Below are positions 8,798 to 17,794 of a stretch of DNA of 64,000 nt, piece after piece. Position 1 is the stretch's first letter. The number at the start of each line of letters is the position of its first letter. A program made the translations under genes and the position numbers. Under the pieces are notes generated by a model that made no database searches, was not told the DNA's origin, and saw only the letters and a program-made list of their open reading frames with translations. Location of the stretch: positions 11,926-75,925 of the forward strand of contig JAFADI010000137.1 of the NCBI GenBank assembly GCA_023424965.1, in the 5' to 3' direction. The DNA comes from Bacillota bacterium. Lineage in GTDB: Bacteria; Bacillota; Clostridia; Acetivibrionales; JAFADI01.

Positions 8798-10037
8798 AAT
8801 ACCGGTATGCGACAAAACTGTCGGGATGGAGAAAATCCCAGTGGGCCGGCGGAGCTCCCACGTCGGGGATACTCATGCTTTCACCGTTGCGCAGGGCGGA
8901 CTGATGCCCTATCAGACCGGGCAGCAAGTATTCGGCAGCTTTCCAGGCATGATTCGGAGGGAGCCTGTTGGTCATAACCGCTTTCATGAAATCGTCTATG
9001 AGGAACTGATGAGAGCCTAAATGACCGTTGGGCAGAGAAGTATAAGAATGTGGAAGACGGTAGCTGTGATGGACCTTGGCGAGTGTGGCGTTGAAATCGA
9101 AATTGAGTACCTCGTTAAGGTTGTTTTCTTTCATTTCTATGTATTCGTCTTTGCAGTCCAGATCGCCCGTCAGATCTTCTATGTCGCCCCACTTCAGGTT
9201 GGTCCATATAGAGCCGCCGGCATGTTCTTCATAGCTTCCATTTGTGCCGAACATGCTCATATACACGCTTCTTTTGCCTCCCCATCCGACACGCCGGAAT
9301 TCGTTAATACGCATCATGCCTCCGTCAGAGGTGCGCAGCAAGGCACTTTCATTGCTGAATGTATTGTTCCAGAGATTGCCGCCCTCTTTAAATATACCGT
9401 CCATATGCCTGTCCGCATATCCAAGACAGGATACCTGTGTAGCCTTTGCACCCGTTACGGAAAGAATCATGCTGACGGAATGGGTGGGATAGAACATGGG
9501 AGGGATACCGGCGACCTTTTTCCAGTCCTTGCCTCCGGAATAGCGGAAGGCATCGTAAAAGTCGTGGATCATATCATGGAGGTACTGGGCCTCTCCATAG
9601 ACAAAATTGCCGAAGTGTCCGGCCTGGAAGCGATCTCTGCACAGGACGGTGCAGGGATAGTAGTAGCTGGTTTCCCCTGTCATATAGATCAAACCGGAAT
9701 TTTTTACTTCCTCTAAAATCTGATAAACCTCTTCTTCGGACTGTGCCATGGGGACAGCACAGTAGACATGCTTGCCTGCCTTTAAGGATTGGATAACCTG
9801 CTTGCCGTGCAGATGACGCTGCGTAAAAATTGCCACCGCATCCACATCGGAATTTTTCAGCATATCCTCCAGGGAAGAATAGGTTTTTTCGATGCCAAAG
9901 AGGGGGGCGTTCTGGCTGAGCCTCTCCGGGACCAGCTCTGCCAGCGAAACTTCATCCACAAAAGGATGCTTCTGAAATAACGGGATAAAGCATTTGGCAA
10001 ATTGTCCCGTACCGACGATACCGACTTTGTAACCCAT
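8796..10037 (-). CDS. Gfo/Idh/MocA-family oxidoreductase
   Basis: A 413-residue NAD(P)-dependent sugar or cyclitol oxidoreductase. The N-terminal Rossmann fold begins KVGIVGTGQFAK. The position where most of the family has the catalytic EKP motif reads CAVPMA, so the usual lysine is absent. A variant of this kind also occurs in the GH109-like branch, whose YPTH motif is matched here by FYPTHS. The C-terminal half is the alpha/beta dimer and substrate domain. An AGGAGAAAA ribosome site precedes the ATG. An AraC-family regulator gene lies just upstream on the same strand and probably controls it. The substrate is unknown. Confidence 0.88.
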   Translation of the reverse strand: MGYKVGIVGTGQFAKCFIPLFQKHPFVDEVSLAELVPERLSQNAPLFGIEKTYSSLEDMLKNSDVDAVAIFTQRHLHGKQVIQSLKAGKHVYCAVPMAQSEEEVYQILEEVKNSGLIYMTGETSYYYPCTVLCRDRFQAGHFGNFVYGEAQYLHDMIHDFYDAFRYSGGKDWKKVAGIPPMFYPTHSVSMILSVTGAKATQVSCLGYADRHMDGIFKEGGNLWNNTFSNESALLRTSDGGMMRINEFRRVGWGGKRSVYMSMFGTNGSYEEHAGGSIWTNLKWGDIEDLTGDLDCKDEYIEMKENNLNEVLNFDFNATLAKVHHSYRLPHSYTSLPNGHLGSHQFLIDDFMKAVMTNRLPPNHAWKAAEYLLPGLIGHQSALRNGESMSIPDVGAPPAHWDFLHPDSFVAYRY

Positions 10038-10082
10038 AGGTTTTCTCCTTCTTTCTGCTGCCGTGACGGGCAGACAATGATT

Positions 10083-10109
10083 CTATACCATGCCCTTAAG
10101 CCGGTATAG
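10083..10109. other. 7-bp inverted repeat upstream of the oxidoreductase gene
   Basis: CTATACC (10083-10089) and GGTATAG (10103-10109) face each other around 13 bases in the 104-bp gap between the AraC gene and the oxidoreductase gene. No T-run follows on either strand, so an operator is as likely as a weak hairpin. Confidence 0.3.
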
Positions 10110-10141
10110 GTTCATTCTAGCAGGAGAAACTGCAAATATCT

Positions 10142-11014
10142 TTAATGGTGTTCGGAAAAACTTTCACTATTTTTGGTTTTTTTTCGATAGGCGCTGGGGG
10201 AAAGACCCAGGATTTTTTTGAACACCGAATTGAAATAGGAAACGTTGTTAAACCCGCAATGGAGAGCAATCTCCACAATAGGCCACCCGGTTGTTTTTAA
10301 GAGCCTGCAGCTGTGGTTGATCCGGACCTGCTCTATATATTCAAAAATCGTCAGCTTCATTACCTTTTTGAAATATGTGCACATGTATGTCCGGTTCATC
10401 AGCAAATGTTCCGCCAGTTGATTCAACTCAATGGACTTGTTGAAATGCTCATGAATGAAATCCAGGGCAGGGCGGATCCGCCGGTAGCCTTTTTGAAAGT
10501 CATCTGTCGGATTGCCCAACTCGTTGTTTTTCCGGCAGTACCGGTATAGCACGCCGAGAAACATCAGAAAAAGGGCTTTGACCAGTATCTGCCAGCCATC
10601 TTCCTTCCGCTGGTATTCGCCGGACAGCTTCAACAAAAAGTCCAATAGTTCCGGATGTTTTTCATCGCCTGCTTGTATGCGGTTGGAGAAATTCGGACTT
10701 CGATCAAAAAATGGGGCAAGATAGTCCTGTTTGTTGGAATAGTCCCAAACCAGCTTTAAATCAAAAACGACGACCAGCATGGAGCAGGGACCTGCAGGAA
10801 CTACCATATGCCGTTCCAGGTTGTTGATGATGAAAATGTCGCCGGTTTGAATTTCGTATATTTTTTCCTCGACAATGAAGTACCCTTCCCCTTGTTCGGC
10901 ATAGACGATTTCCAGACAATCATGGCAATGCATAAACGCTTGATAGCCATTGGTCCGTAAAATATCGAAAGGGATTTCTTTTGGCAAAGGGATTTCAGCC
11001 TTGACATAATCCAT
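10142..11014 (-). CDS. AraC-family regulator with N-terminal cupin
   Basis: A 290-residue soluble AraC/XylS-type regulator. The N-terminal half is a cupin sensor (HCHDCLEIVYAEQGEGYFIVEEK, GDIFIINN) that would bind a small sugar. The C-terminal 100 residues carry the double HTH (LNQLAEHLLMNRTYMCTYFKKVMKLTIFEYI ... IALHCGFNNVSYFNSVFKKILGLSPSAYRKK). It lies 104 bp upstream of the oxidoreductase gene on the same strand and diverges from the histidine kinase gene, across a gap of about 230 bp. It probably activates the oxidoreductase gene and perhaps itself. Confidence 0.9.
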   Translation of the reverse strand: MDYVKAEIPLPKEIPFDILRTNGYQAFMHCHDCLEIVYAEQGEGYFIVEEKIYEIQTGDIFIINNLERHMVVPAGPCSMLVVVFDLKLVWDYSNKQDYLAPFFDRSPNFSNRIQAGDEKHPELLDFLLKLSGEYQRKEDGWQILVKALFLMFLGVLYRYCRKNNELGNPTDDFQKGYRRIRPALDFIHEHFNKSIELNQLAEHLLMNRTYMCTYFKKVMKLTIFEYIEQVRINHSCRLLKTTGWPIVEIALHCGFNNVSYFNSVFKKILGLSPSAYRKKTKNSESFSEHH

Positions 11015-11134
11015 GGTATTTTCTCTTTCTCCGATATTTCTGCAAAAACAAAAGACAGGAGCTTTATTTTAGATTATTATAACATTATAATGACTATTTG
11101 GGAAGAAGCTGAGTAGCGTAGCCGGGGCTCATGC

Positions 11135-11164
11135 TTGCCACTTTGCTTTGCCATAGTATATAAT
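11135..11164 (+). promoter_or_regulatory. sigma-A-like promoter for the YesM/YesN pair
   Basis: TTGCCA (11135-11140), an 18-base spacer and TATAAT (11159-11164) lie 81 bp before the kinase start. Both hexamers are near consensus. It reads away from the divergent AraC gene. Confidence 0.6.
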
Positions 11165-11244
11165 TTTCATAACTGGACCTCTGAAGTTGCAGGATCAGTA
11201 CATAAAAAAACGAATACTTTGACTGTTTCAAGGTGGGTGAGGTC

Positions 11245-13059
11245 ATGTTGAAAGGCTGGTTTCGGAATCTGTCTATAAGAAAAAAGATTCTGATGTTCTT
11301 TATACTTCTGATTGTTTTTTCATTATTCACACTGGCTTATGGCGCCAATGCCATTTCGACTTCGGAAAATATAAAGAAAACCTATAAAAATGTTTCGGAC
11401 AATTCAAAATTGATCATGACCCGCATCGACAGTGTTCTATCCAATGCAGAAAGCTGTGCAAACATACTTTTGATCAATATCAACAAAGTTACGGCGCAAA
11501 TGGGTGTTCCGGGCAATATGCCAATCAATGAGCTGAAGCTGACCAGCCTTCTGAACAATGAAATCACCTTTGGAATGCTGATTTTTCCCGAGGTGGAGTC
11601 GGCGATTTTTGTTGACAGCAATAAGAAAATTTATCGCAGGATTTTTTACAAAAATCCGGAGGAAGAGCGGGACGCGGCGTTAAAGGCAGGCTTTTTCGAG
11701 CAGATTGACGCGACGAATCAAAAGGATGTATGGCTCCCCATGCAAAAGAGGGATTACCTCAGCACCAATAGCGATACCCCCGTACTGACGCTGGTAAAGA
11801 AAACGAACAATATCGATTCCGGAGAGCAGATGGGCTATATTGTGGTGAATATTGAGGAAAATACCCTGGCCTCCATCTACAAAACCAATGGTGTAGGCGA
11901 AAGGGGAACTTATCTGATTACCGACAAAAACGGGAGGATCATTTCATCTCCGAATAAGGCGGACTTGTTCAAACCCATTGGAAATGCGGACTTGGTCAGG
12001 GAGATTCAGGCAAACCGCAATATCTTTGAAATCAGGAGGATTGATGGGAAGGAAAACCTGGTGATTATCAACTCATTTACGAAACTTGACTGGAAACTGG
12101 TGAGCCTGATTCCATTGAGCGAGCTTACGGCAGAAAACAGGAAAATCACGCTGTTCATCTTCATTGTCGGGCTTGTCTGCCTGATTTTTGCGATCTTTGG
12201 CTCCATGCTCCTGTCCAACATCATTGCAAAACCTATCGTGCGGCTGACAAAGCACATGCTGAAAAGCAAGGACGGAAACGCGGATACCTATGACGCCCTT
12301 GGCCGCCTGGATGAGATCGGGTTTCTGGCTTCGGCGTTCAATACGATGATCGTACGGAACAAGGAGCTGCTGGGGCGTATCGGCTATGAGCAAAAGAAGA
12401 AAAGGGAATACGAACTTGCCCTCATGCAATTGCAAATCAAGCCGCATTTTCTGTACAATACGCTGGATGTGGTTTGCCGTCTGGCAGACATGAACAGAAA
12501 TGCCGAGGTGCGGAAAGCTGCTAAAGCCCTTGCGGATTTTTACAGGGTCGCTTTGAGCAAGGGCAGGGAATACATCTGCATCAGGGATGAAATCTCCAAC
12601 GTGGAGAATTACCTTTCCATCCAAAAGATACGGTATGCCAATGTCTTTGATTTTGATATTTCCATCGCGCAGGATATGTTGAGCTGCAGCATTCCCAAGC
12701 TCACCTTGCAGCCTTTGGTGGAAAATTCCATCTACCATGGGCTGAAAACCCTGGGAAGGAGAGGCAGGATCAGCATTCAAGGATACCGGGAGAAGGGGAC
12801 GGTCATTCTCTCGGTATCGGATGATGGCATCGGAATGCCGGCGGAGCGGTTGGAGAGCCTGCTGGCAGACAGTGGAAGCCAGGATGCTTCAAAGCAGTCC
12901 TTCGGCCTCAGAAACCTGAACGAAAGAATTCACATCTACTACGGCAGCGAATTCGGTATCACGATACGCAGTGAGGAAATGAAGGGAACAAAGATAACCA
13001 TCACAATTCCGTATACAGAAGGGGGGCAGGATGATGATAAAACTTATGCTGGTGGATGA
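11245..13059 (+). CDS. YesM-type sensor histidine kinase
   Basis: A 604-residue membrane kinase of the LytS/YesM type (His_kinase plus HATPase_c). Membrane segments lie near residues 12-34 and 300-322 and flank an extracytoplasmic dCache-like sensor, followed by HAMP. The phospho-acceptor is His401 in LQIKPHFLYNTLD. The ATP-binding N-box is QPLVENSIYHGL, with G-boxes DDGIGMP and GLRNLNERI. A GTG at 11233 is in frame, but the ATG at 11245 fits the AAGGTGG/GTGAGG ribosome site better. The gene overlaps its response-regulator gene by 29 bp and precedes a sugar transporter, so it probably senses the transported sugar. Confidence 0.93.
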   Translation: MLKGWFRNLSIRKKILMFFILLIVFSLFTLAYGANAISTSENIKKTYKNVSDNSKLIMTRIDSVLSNAESCANILLININKVTAQMGVPGNMPINELKLTSLLNNEITFGMLIFPEVESAIFVDSNKKIYRRIFYKNPEEERDAALKAGFFEQIDATNQKDVWLPMQKRDYLSTNSDTPVLTLVKKTNNIDSGEQMGYIVVNIEENTLASIYKTNGVGERGTYLITDKNGRIISSPNKADLFKPIGNADLVREIQANRNIFEIRRIDGKENLVIINSFTKLDWKLVSLIPLSELTAENRKITLFIFIVGLVCLIFAIFGSMLLSNIIAKPIVRLTKHMLKSKDGNADTYDALGRLDEIGFLASAFNTMIVRNKELLGRIGYEQKKKREYELALMQLQIKPHFLYNTLDVVCRLADMNRNAEVRKAAKALADFYRVALSKGREYICIRDEISNVENYLSIQKIRYANVFDFDISIAQDMLSCSIPKLTLQPLVENSIYHGLKTLGRRGRISIQGYREKGTVILSVSDDGIGMPAERLESLLADSGSQDASKQSFGLRNLNERIHIYYGSEFGITIRSEEMKGTKITITIPYTEGGQDDDKTYAGG

Positions 13060-14125
13060 TGAGCCGATCTTCCGCGAACATCTGTGTACCACGGTGGATT
13101 GGTTATCCCATGGCTTCGTAATCTGCGCGGAAGCGGAGAATGGGAAGGAAGCCCTTGAAAAGCTGGAAGCATGTTGTCCCGACATCGTGCTGGTAGATAT
13201 CAACATGCCGTATATGGACGGGCTTCGTCTGAGCGAAATCCTGACACAAAAATATCCTGGAATTTTTATTGTGATCGTCACCGGCCACGATGAGTTCGAG
13301 TATGCGAAAAGAGCCGTGCGCCTGGGGATGAAGGACTATATTCTGAAGCCCTTTGACAATGAAGAGCTTATGGGAACATTGCTGAAGCTGAAAGAGGAAA
13401 TTATGAAGGTCAGGGGCAAGTGGTACAATCAACTGGAGCCGGATTGCACCAATGCGGATTTTTGTTCAGGTACGGCCTATGAAAATCTCATGCTGTACTT
13501 GAAGGCACAAAACGCAGAGAAGGTGGAAGAAGAGCTGGAGCACATATTTGAATGTGTTGAAGGAAAGAAGATATCCGTCATTTATTTTTCCACGATTTGC
13601 TCGGGACTGATTTCCCTTTGCCTGTCCAGTCTGACGGAAGCGGGGAAGAATATAGAGACGGTTTTGGGGACGGGCTTCTCACCGCTGGAGGAGATCCGGA
13701 ACAGGGAATCCGTCGATGATTTGAAAGCCTGGATCAAGGACATCTTCCGGAGAACTTTGACGGCACTGGGGGCTGGAAAGCTTTCACGTTCGGAAAATAT
13801 TGCGGAGATGGCCAAAGAATACATCGCAGAAAATTACCGGGAGGAATCGTTAAATGTTGAAAAAATTGCCCGTAGCCTTTTCATCAATTCCAGATACCTT
13901 CGCCGGGTGTTTACAGCGAAAACCCGGATGACTCTTGTAGATTATATCACTCGGTTCCGGATGCAGAAGGCCGCCGAGCTGCTTGAAGGTGCCAATATCA
14001 AGCATGCCGAAATTGCAAAGATGCTTGGATACAGTGATGCCTACTATTTTAGCCGATGCTTTAAAAGGTTTTACGGGATATCGCCCTCAGAATATGAACG
14101 CAATCAGCAGAGGGGCTTAAAATAG
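13031..14125 (+). CDS. YesN-type response regulator with AraC output domain
   Basis: A 364-residue response regulator. The receiver at residues 1-120 has the acidic pair near 9-10, phospho-acceptor Asp56 (VLVDINMP), Thr in VTGHDE and Lys in ILKPFD. A linker follows, then a C-terminal AraC double HTH (NVEKIARSLFINSRYLRRVFTAKTRMTLVDYI ... IAKMLGYSDAYYFSRCFKRFYGISPSEYER). It starts inside the kinase gene (29-bp overlap), which suggests translational coupling. It is the likely activator of the downstream transporter operon at 14258-17477. Confidence 0.94.
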   Translation: MMIKLMLVDDEPIFREHLCTTVDWLSHGFVICAEAENGKEALEKLEACCPDIVLVDINMPYMDGLRLSEILTQKYPGIFIVIVTGHDEFEYAKRAVRLGMKDYILKPFDNEELMGTLLKLKEEIMKVRGKWYNQLEPDCTNADFCSGTAYENLMLYLKAQNAEKVEEELEHIFECVEGKKISVIYFSTICSGLISLCLSSLTEAGKNIETVLGTGFSPLEEIRNRESVDDLKAWIKDIFRRTLTALGAGKLSRSENIAEMAKEYIAENYREESLNVEKIARSLFINSRYLRRVFTAKTRMTLVDYITRFRMQKAAELLEGANIKHAEIAKMLGYSDAYYFSRCFKRFYGISPSEYERNQQRGLK

Positions 14126-14215
14126 TGCCGAAAAATCCATCTCGGTTCCGTTTTTTCCATTTCAATTCCCTGCAATATGGTGCATGATTTATATTGAAAC
14201 TTAAGTTGTTGACCG

Positions 14216-14227
14216 TTCCCATGGGAA
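14216..14227. promoter_or_regulatory. perfect 12-bp palindrome upstream of a solute-binding-protein gene
   Basis: TTCCCATGGGAA is a perfect palindrome, 30 bp before the start at 14258. TTGACC stands just before it (14209-14214) and an AT-rich possible -10 follows, so it would overlap the promoter spacer. Related TTCCC/GGGAA arms occur in the shared elements at 7272 and 17658. Confidence 0.45.
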
Positions 14228-14257
14228 AATCATTTATATGATATGGGAGGAATTCAC

Positions 14258-15598
14258 ATGATGAAAAGATTGAGCAGGTTGCTGTGCCTGGTGATTGCCT
14301 TAAGTCTCCTGTTATCTCTCGGGGCTTGCGCACAGAAGAGTCCGGAGGATGGAACCACCTCGGAAAAAAGCGGCACTGCAGATGCAGCCGGTGAGAAAAA
14401 AGAAGAGCCTGGGAAAGAGGTCACTTTGCGGATCTATACCTATTATTCAGACACTGCCAAAGTCATTTTTGACAGGGCCGTTGAGACGATGAAAGAGAAA
14501 ATGCCCAATGTCACCATCAAACTGGAACAGAGAATGGATGCTGATGAAACCAAGCTGAAAACTTTTGCGGCTGTGGGCAACATGCCTGATATCTTTGAAT
14601 CCTGGGGCAGTGTTATCAGAACCTTCCAGAAATCCGGAGACATTCTGATGCTGGATGAAGCCCTTGAAAAATACAAATTTCTCGATCAGGTGATAGAGTC
14701 GGTGAAACCCACTCTGTATGATACCGATGGACATTGCTATGCGGTCAATACCACTCCCCCGCAGAATGCGCTGATTTACTACAACCGTAAAGTTTTTGAT
14801 GAAAATGGCGTAAAGGTGCCGGCAAATTATGATGAATTCCTGGCCGCGGTTAAGGCCTTCAAGCAGAAAGGCATCATTCCCCTGGCGTTGTTTGCCCAGG
14901 AGAAATGGCCCGGCGTTCAGCTCTACGACAGCCTTGTGACCCGGTATGAACCGAAAGGGTATATGGGGATTGAACAAAAGAAAACCTCCATCAACGATGC
15001 GGCATACAAAAAGGCCGCCGACAAGCTTTCAGAACTTGTCAACGCGGGGCTTGTCAGCAAGAGTGCTTTTAACACCAATGCAAGCCAGGCTTTTGAGCTT
15101 TTCAAAACGGGAAAGGCCGCGATGGTCATCAACGGCACCTGGTATTTGACCGATTGTGCCCAATATGGCGATCATATCGGTTATCTGGACAATCCCTTTG
15201 GCGAAGCCGGACAGGAAGAGGCCACCCTCTGGAACCGGTGCGGCGGAAATGCCGTTGGAGACCTGTCGGTAGCTGCGAATGGGAAAAATGTGGATATCGC
15301 CACCGAAGCCTGCCTGCAGTTTGCAATCGAGCGAAGAAAAGCTGCAGTGACCCTTTTGGGCGAGCCCAATACGTTGGTTGAGGAAGTAAACCCGGATAAA
15401 CCCAGGGCTGCCATACAGGAGAAATTTGCGAACGAACTTTCAAAAATCACTTCCACCACCTGCTTCCCCTGGATGCTTGAAAATAACGAATTTAAGACGG
15501 CCCTTGAGGAAAATGTTGAAAAATTGATCGCAGGAAGCTATTCCTCCGAAGATTTCATCAAGGATATGGATGCAGTTATCAAAGAAAATGTGAAGTAG
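14258..15598 (+). CDS. ABC sugar-transporter solute-binding lipoprotein
   Basis: A 446-residue family-1 solute-binding protein anchored by a lipobox (LLSLGAC) after a signal peptide. The start at 14258 has GGGAGG seven bases upstream; an in-frame ATG at 14243 lies ahead of that site and is rejected. Typical features are a YAVNTTPPQNALIYYNRKVF stretch and a conserved C-terminal helical region. Two permease genes follow on the same strand, and a YesM/YesN pair precedes, as is common for oligosaccharide importers of this family. No ATPase gene is nearby, so a shared MsmX-type ATPase is likely (inference). Confidence 0.93.
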   Translation: MMKRLSRLLCLVIALSLLLSLGACAQKSPEDGTTSEKSGTADAAGEKKEEPGKEVTLRIYTYYSDTAKVIFDRAVETMKEKMPNVTIKLEQRMDADETKLKTFAAVGNMPDIFESWGSVIRTFQKSGDILMLDEALEKYKFLDQVIESVKPTLYDTDGHCYAVNTTPPQNALIYYNRKVFDENGVKVPANYDEFLAAVKAFKQKGIIPLALFAQEKWPGVQLYDSLVTRYEPKGYMGIEQKKTSINDAAYKKAADKLSELVNAGLVSKSAFNTNASQAFELFKTGKAAMVINGTWYLTDCAQYGDHIGYLDNPFGEAGQEEATLWNRCGGNAVGDLSVAANGKNVDIATEACLQFAIERRKAAVTLLGEPNTLVEEVNPDKPRAAIQEKFANELSKITSTTCFPWMLENNEFKTALEENVEKLIAGSYSSEDFIKDMDAVIKENVK

Positions 15599-15630
15599 CA
15601 ATTCAAATAAATCTTTGTAAAATCGATTCA

Positions 15631-15677
15631 CTGTACAGATTCGGATCTCTCAGCCGATAGGTCCGAATCCGGTACAG
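15631..15677 (+). other. stem-loop between binding-protein and permease genes
   Basis: CTGTACAGATTCGGA (15631-15645) pairs with TCCGAATCCGGTACAG (15662-15677), with one bulged base and a 16-base loop. No T-run follows, so it is more likely an mRNA-stabilising or partial-attenuation element than a terminator. Confidence 0.65.
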
Positions 15678-15739
15678 TCATGCCTTAAGAAGCATTCAGA
15701 GCGTATAAATATCTACAAAATGGAAGGATTGAAGTTCAC

Positions 15740-16621
15740 ATGAGAAAGGTTCTTGGCAACAAGGTGGCGATCCTGATTTTTACCTTGCCAACGCTTATCA
15801 TTTTCACCTGCGTCATATTTTTCCCCATTGGAAAAACAGTCATAATGAGTTTCTATGATTGGGATGGTCTCAATGTTCCCGAATTTATTGGAATTAGCAA
15901 CTATGCAAAGATGTTTAGAGCCTCTGAGTTCCTGATTTCCATAAAAAACAGCATTATTTATTCGATTTTCATAGCGGTATACCAGATCGGGCTGGGAAGC
16001 GTCATGGCCAACCTTGTACTCAATAACAGGCTTGCCGGACGGCGTCTTTTCAAATCCTCCTACTTCATTCCGGTGGTGCTTTCTGTAACGGTAGTGAGCC
16101 AACTGTGGCTTTCGATCTATCATACGGAGTTCGGTTTGCTGAACCGGTTTTTTGAGATGCTGGGCATTTCATACCGGCAGGCCTGGCTGAGCGACCCGGG
16201 AGTGTCCATCCTTGCCATCGCACTCGCCGAATCTTGGAAAGGGATGGGCTATCATATGGTAATTATCTATGCCGGCCTGAGAAGCATACCTGAGCATTAC
16301 TATGAAGCCGCTGAAATCGATGGCGCAACACCGCTGCGCAAATTCGCCAGTGTTACTTTACCGCTGATGGCGGAAACCTATAAAATCTGTCTGATCCTAT
16401 GCCTTACCTTCGGCTTCAGGGCATTTGAACAGATATTCATTATGACCCGGGGGGGGCCTGGAAATGCCACCTTTACGATGACAATGATGCTTTACAAAGG
16501 AGTGTTCAGTCTCCAGAAATTCGGTTACGGTTGTGCTGTTGCTACCGTCCTGGTGCTCCAATGCATTTTGGTAATGATGCTGATAAACAGGTTTGTGGCA
16601 AGAGAGAGAATAACATATTAA
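15740..16621 (+). CDS. ABC sugar-transporter permease (MalF/UgpA type)
   Basis: A 293-residue inner-membrane permease with six predicted membrane segments. The EAA loop is YEAAEIDGATPLRKFASVTLPL, where the cytoplasmic ATPase docks. The GGPGNATFTM motif near residue 240 is typical of the MalF/UgpA branch. It is separated from the binding-protein gene by 141 bp that hold a stem-loop, and followed by the second permease after 13 bp. It would form the heterodimeric channel with that protein. Confidence 0.95.
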   Translation: MRKVLGNKVAILIFTLPTLIIFTCVIFFPIGKTVIMSFYDWDGLNVPEFIGISNYAKMFRASEFLISIKNSIIYSIFIAVYQIGLGSVMANLVLNNRLAGRRLFKSSYFIPVVLSVTVVSQLWLSIYHTEFGLLNRFFEMLGISYRQAWLSDPGVSILAIALAESWKGMGYHMVIIYAGLRSIPEHYYEAAEIDGATPLRKFASVTLPLMAETYKICLILCLTFGFRAFEQIFIMTRGGPGNATFTMTMMLYKGVFSLQKFGYGCAVATVLVLQCILVMMLINRFVARERITY

Positions 16622-16634
16622 AGGGGGGATGAGC

Positions 16635-17477
16635 ATGAACAAGACGGGAGTTCGAAAAATAACCGGAAAATTAATCTATGTCTTTATGAGCTTTTATATG
16701 CTGCTGTGCCTGTATCCTCTGGTGTGGATGCTCTTCTACTCTTTGAAGAGCAATGAGGAAATCTTTGTGACCAATCCTTTTTTATTCCCCCTGCAGCCCC
16801 AGTGGAGCAATTATGTCAGGGCAATTACGGAATTCAATGTTTTCATTTATTTCAGAAACAGCCTCATCGTGTCGATTACCGCCATGGTGGTTGGTATTGC
16901 ACTTGTTTCTTCCTTTGCTTATGCCGTAACGCGGATGAGGTTCAAATTAGCTTCGCTGGCAAGAAACTATGTGGTTCTGGGGATGTTCATTCCCATACAG
17001 ATCATTATTATTCCACTGGTATTGATCGTAAGGGATTTCCATTTGACAGACAGCCTTCTGGCCATCATCGTTCCTTATATTGCCCTGAGCTTTCCTTTCG
17101 CGACCATGGTGCTCTACGGTTTTTACAGAACCATTCCTTTCGAACTGGAAGAGTCGGCTTGCATCGATGGTGCAAATATTTATATGATTTTTTTGAAAAT
17201 CATATTTCCTTTGATGAAACCGGCCATCGCTACATTAGTCATATTCCAGTTTATGACCCACTGGAATGAATTCACCCTGGCGCTAATCCTCATCTCCAAT
17301 GAAAATCTCAAAACCCTTCCCCTGGGATTGATTCATTTTGTCGGACAGTTTTCTACCGAATGGGGACCGATGGGTGCTTCACTTGTCATCTCCAGTTTTC
17401 CGGTGATTGCGATCTATCTGCTTTTTAGTGAACAGGTGGAGAAAGCCATGTCGATCGGATCTGCTCTAAAAGGATAA
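16635..17477 (+). CDS. ABC sugar-transporter permease (MalG/UgpE type)
   Basis: A 280-residue inner-membrane permease, partner of the preceding one. The EAA loop reads ELEESACIDGANIYMIFLKIIFPLMKPA. The protein ends EQVEKAMSIGSALKG, the family's usual C-terminus. The ATG at 16635 lies six bases after GGGGGG and is preferred over the one at 16629, which overlaps that site. This is the last gene of the transporter operon; a strong terminator follows. Confidence 0.95.
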   Translation: MNKTGVRKITGKLIYVFMSFYMLLCLYPLVWMLFYSLKSNEEIFVTNPFLFPLQPQWSNYVRAITEFNVFIYFRNSLIVSITAMVVGIALVSSFAYAVTRMRFKLASLARNYVVLGMFIPIQIIIIPLVLIVRDFHLTDSLLAIIVPYIALSFPFATMVLYGFYRTIPFELEESACIDGANIYMIFLKIIFPLMKPAIATLVIFQFMTHWNEFTLALILISNENLKTLPLGLIHFVGQFSTEWGPMGASLVISSFPVIAIYLLFSEQVEKAMSIGSALKG

Positions 17478-17530
17478 ATTATTGGGGACGTTTCCCAACA
17501 ATTGAACATTTGCTTGCCGATTTATTTCAT

Positions 17531-17577
17531 AAAAGCTGAGATAACGCCATTTTTGATGGCCTATCTTAGCTTTTTTT
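17531..17577 (+). terminator. intrinsic terminator after the first complete sugar transporter
   Basis: AAAAGCTGAGATA and GCCAT (17531-17550) pair with ATGGC and TATCTTAGCTTTT (17555-17574), with one G-U pair, a small internal loop and a short loop. It runs straight into a T-run (17571-17577). This is a textbook intrinsic terminator. Confidence 0.85.
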
Positions 17578-17657
17578 CATGCCCTAAAGGAATCTCCCGT
17601 TAAATTTTACGATGCACCATAAAAAATGACGATGCCGGATTGCTAAATAGAGCGACC

Positions 17658-17706
17658 TTTCAAAAGAATGAACGATATACGTTCCCGGGGAATGCCTGCT
17701 AATATG
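17658..17706 (+). promoter_or_regulatory. shared promoter element, copy 2 (upstream of the sugar-acid operon)
   Basis: TTTCAAAAGAATGAACGAT (17658-17676) is identical to the block at 7272-7290. It is followed by TATACG, the palindrome TTCCC-G-GGGAA and a possible -10 TAATAT (17700-17705). The spacing from block to TTCCC is nearly the same in both copies. It is probably the binding site of a common activator for the 17795-24600 operon. Confidence 0.6.
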
Positions 17707-17794
17707 GAGGCACAGGCAGCGGTGGAAAAAATCGGCCGGTGTGTACATGCTTTGCATGTTATACATAAATAAAACAATCAGGAGGAACAGGTTT

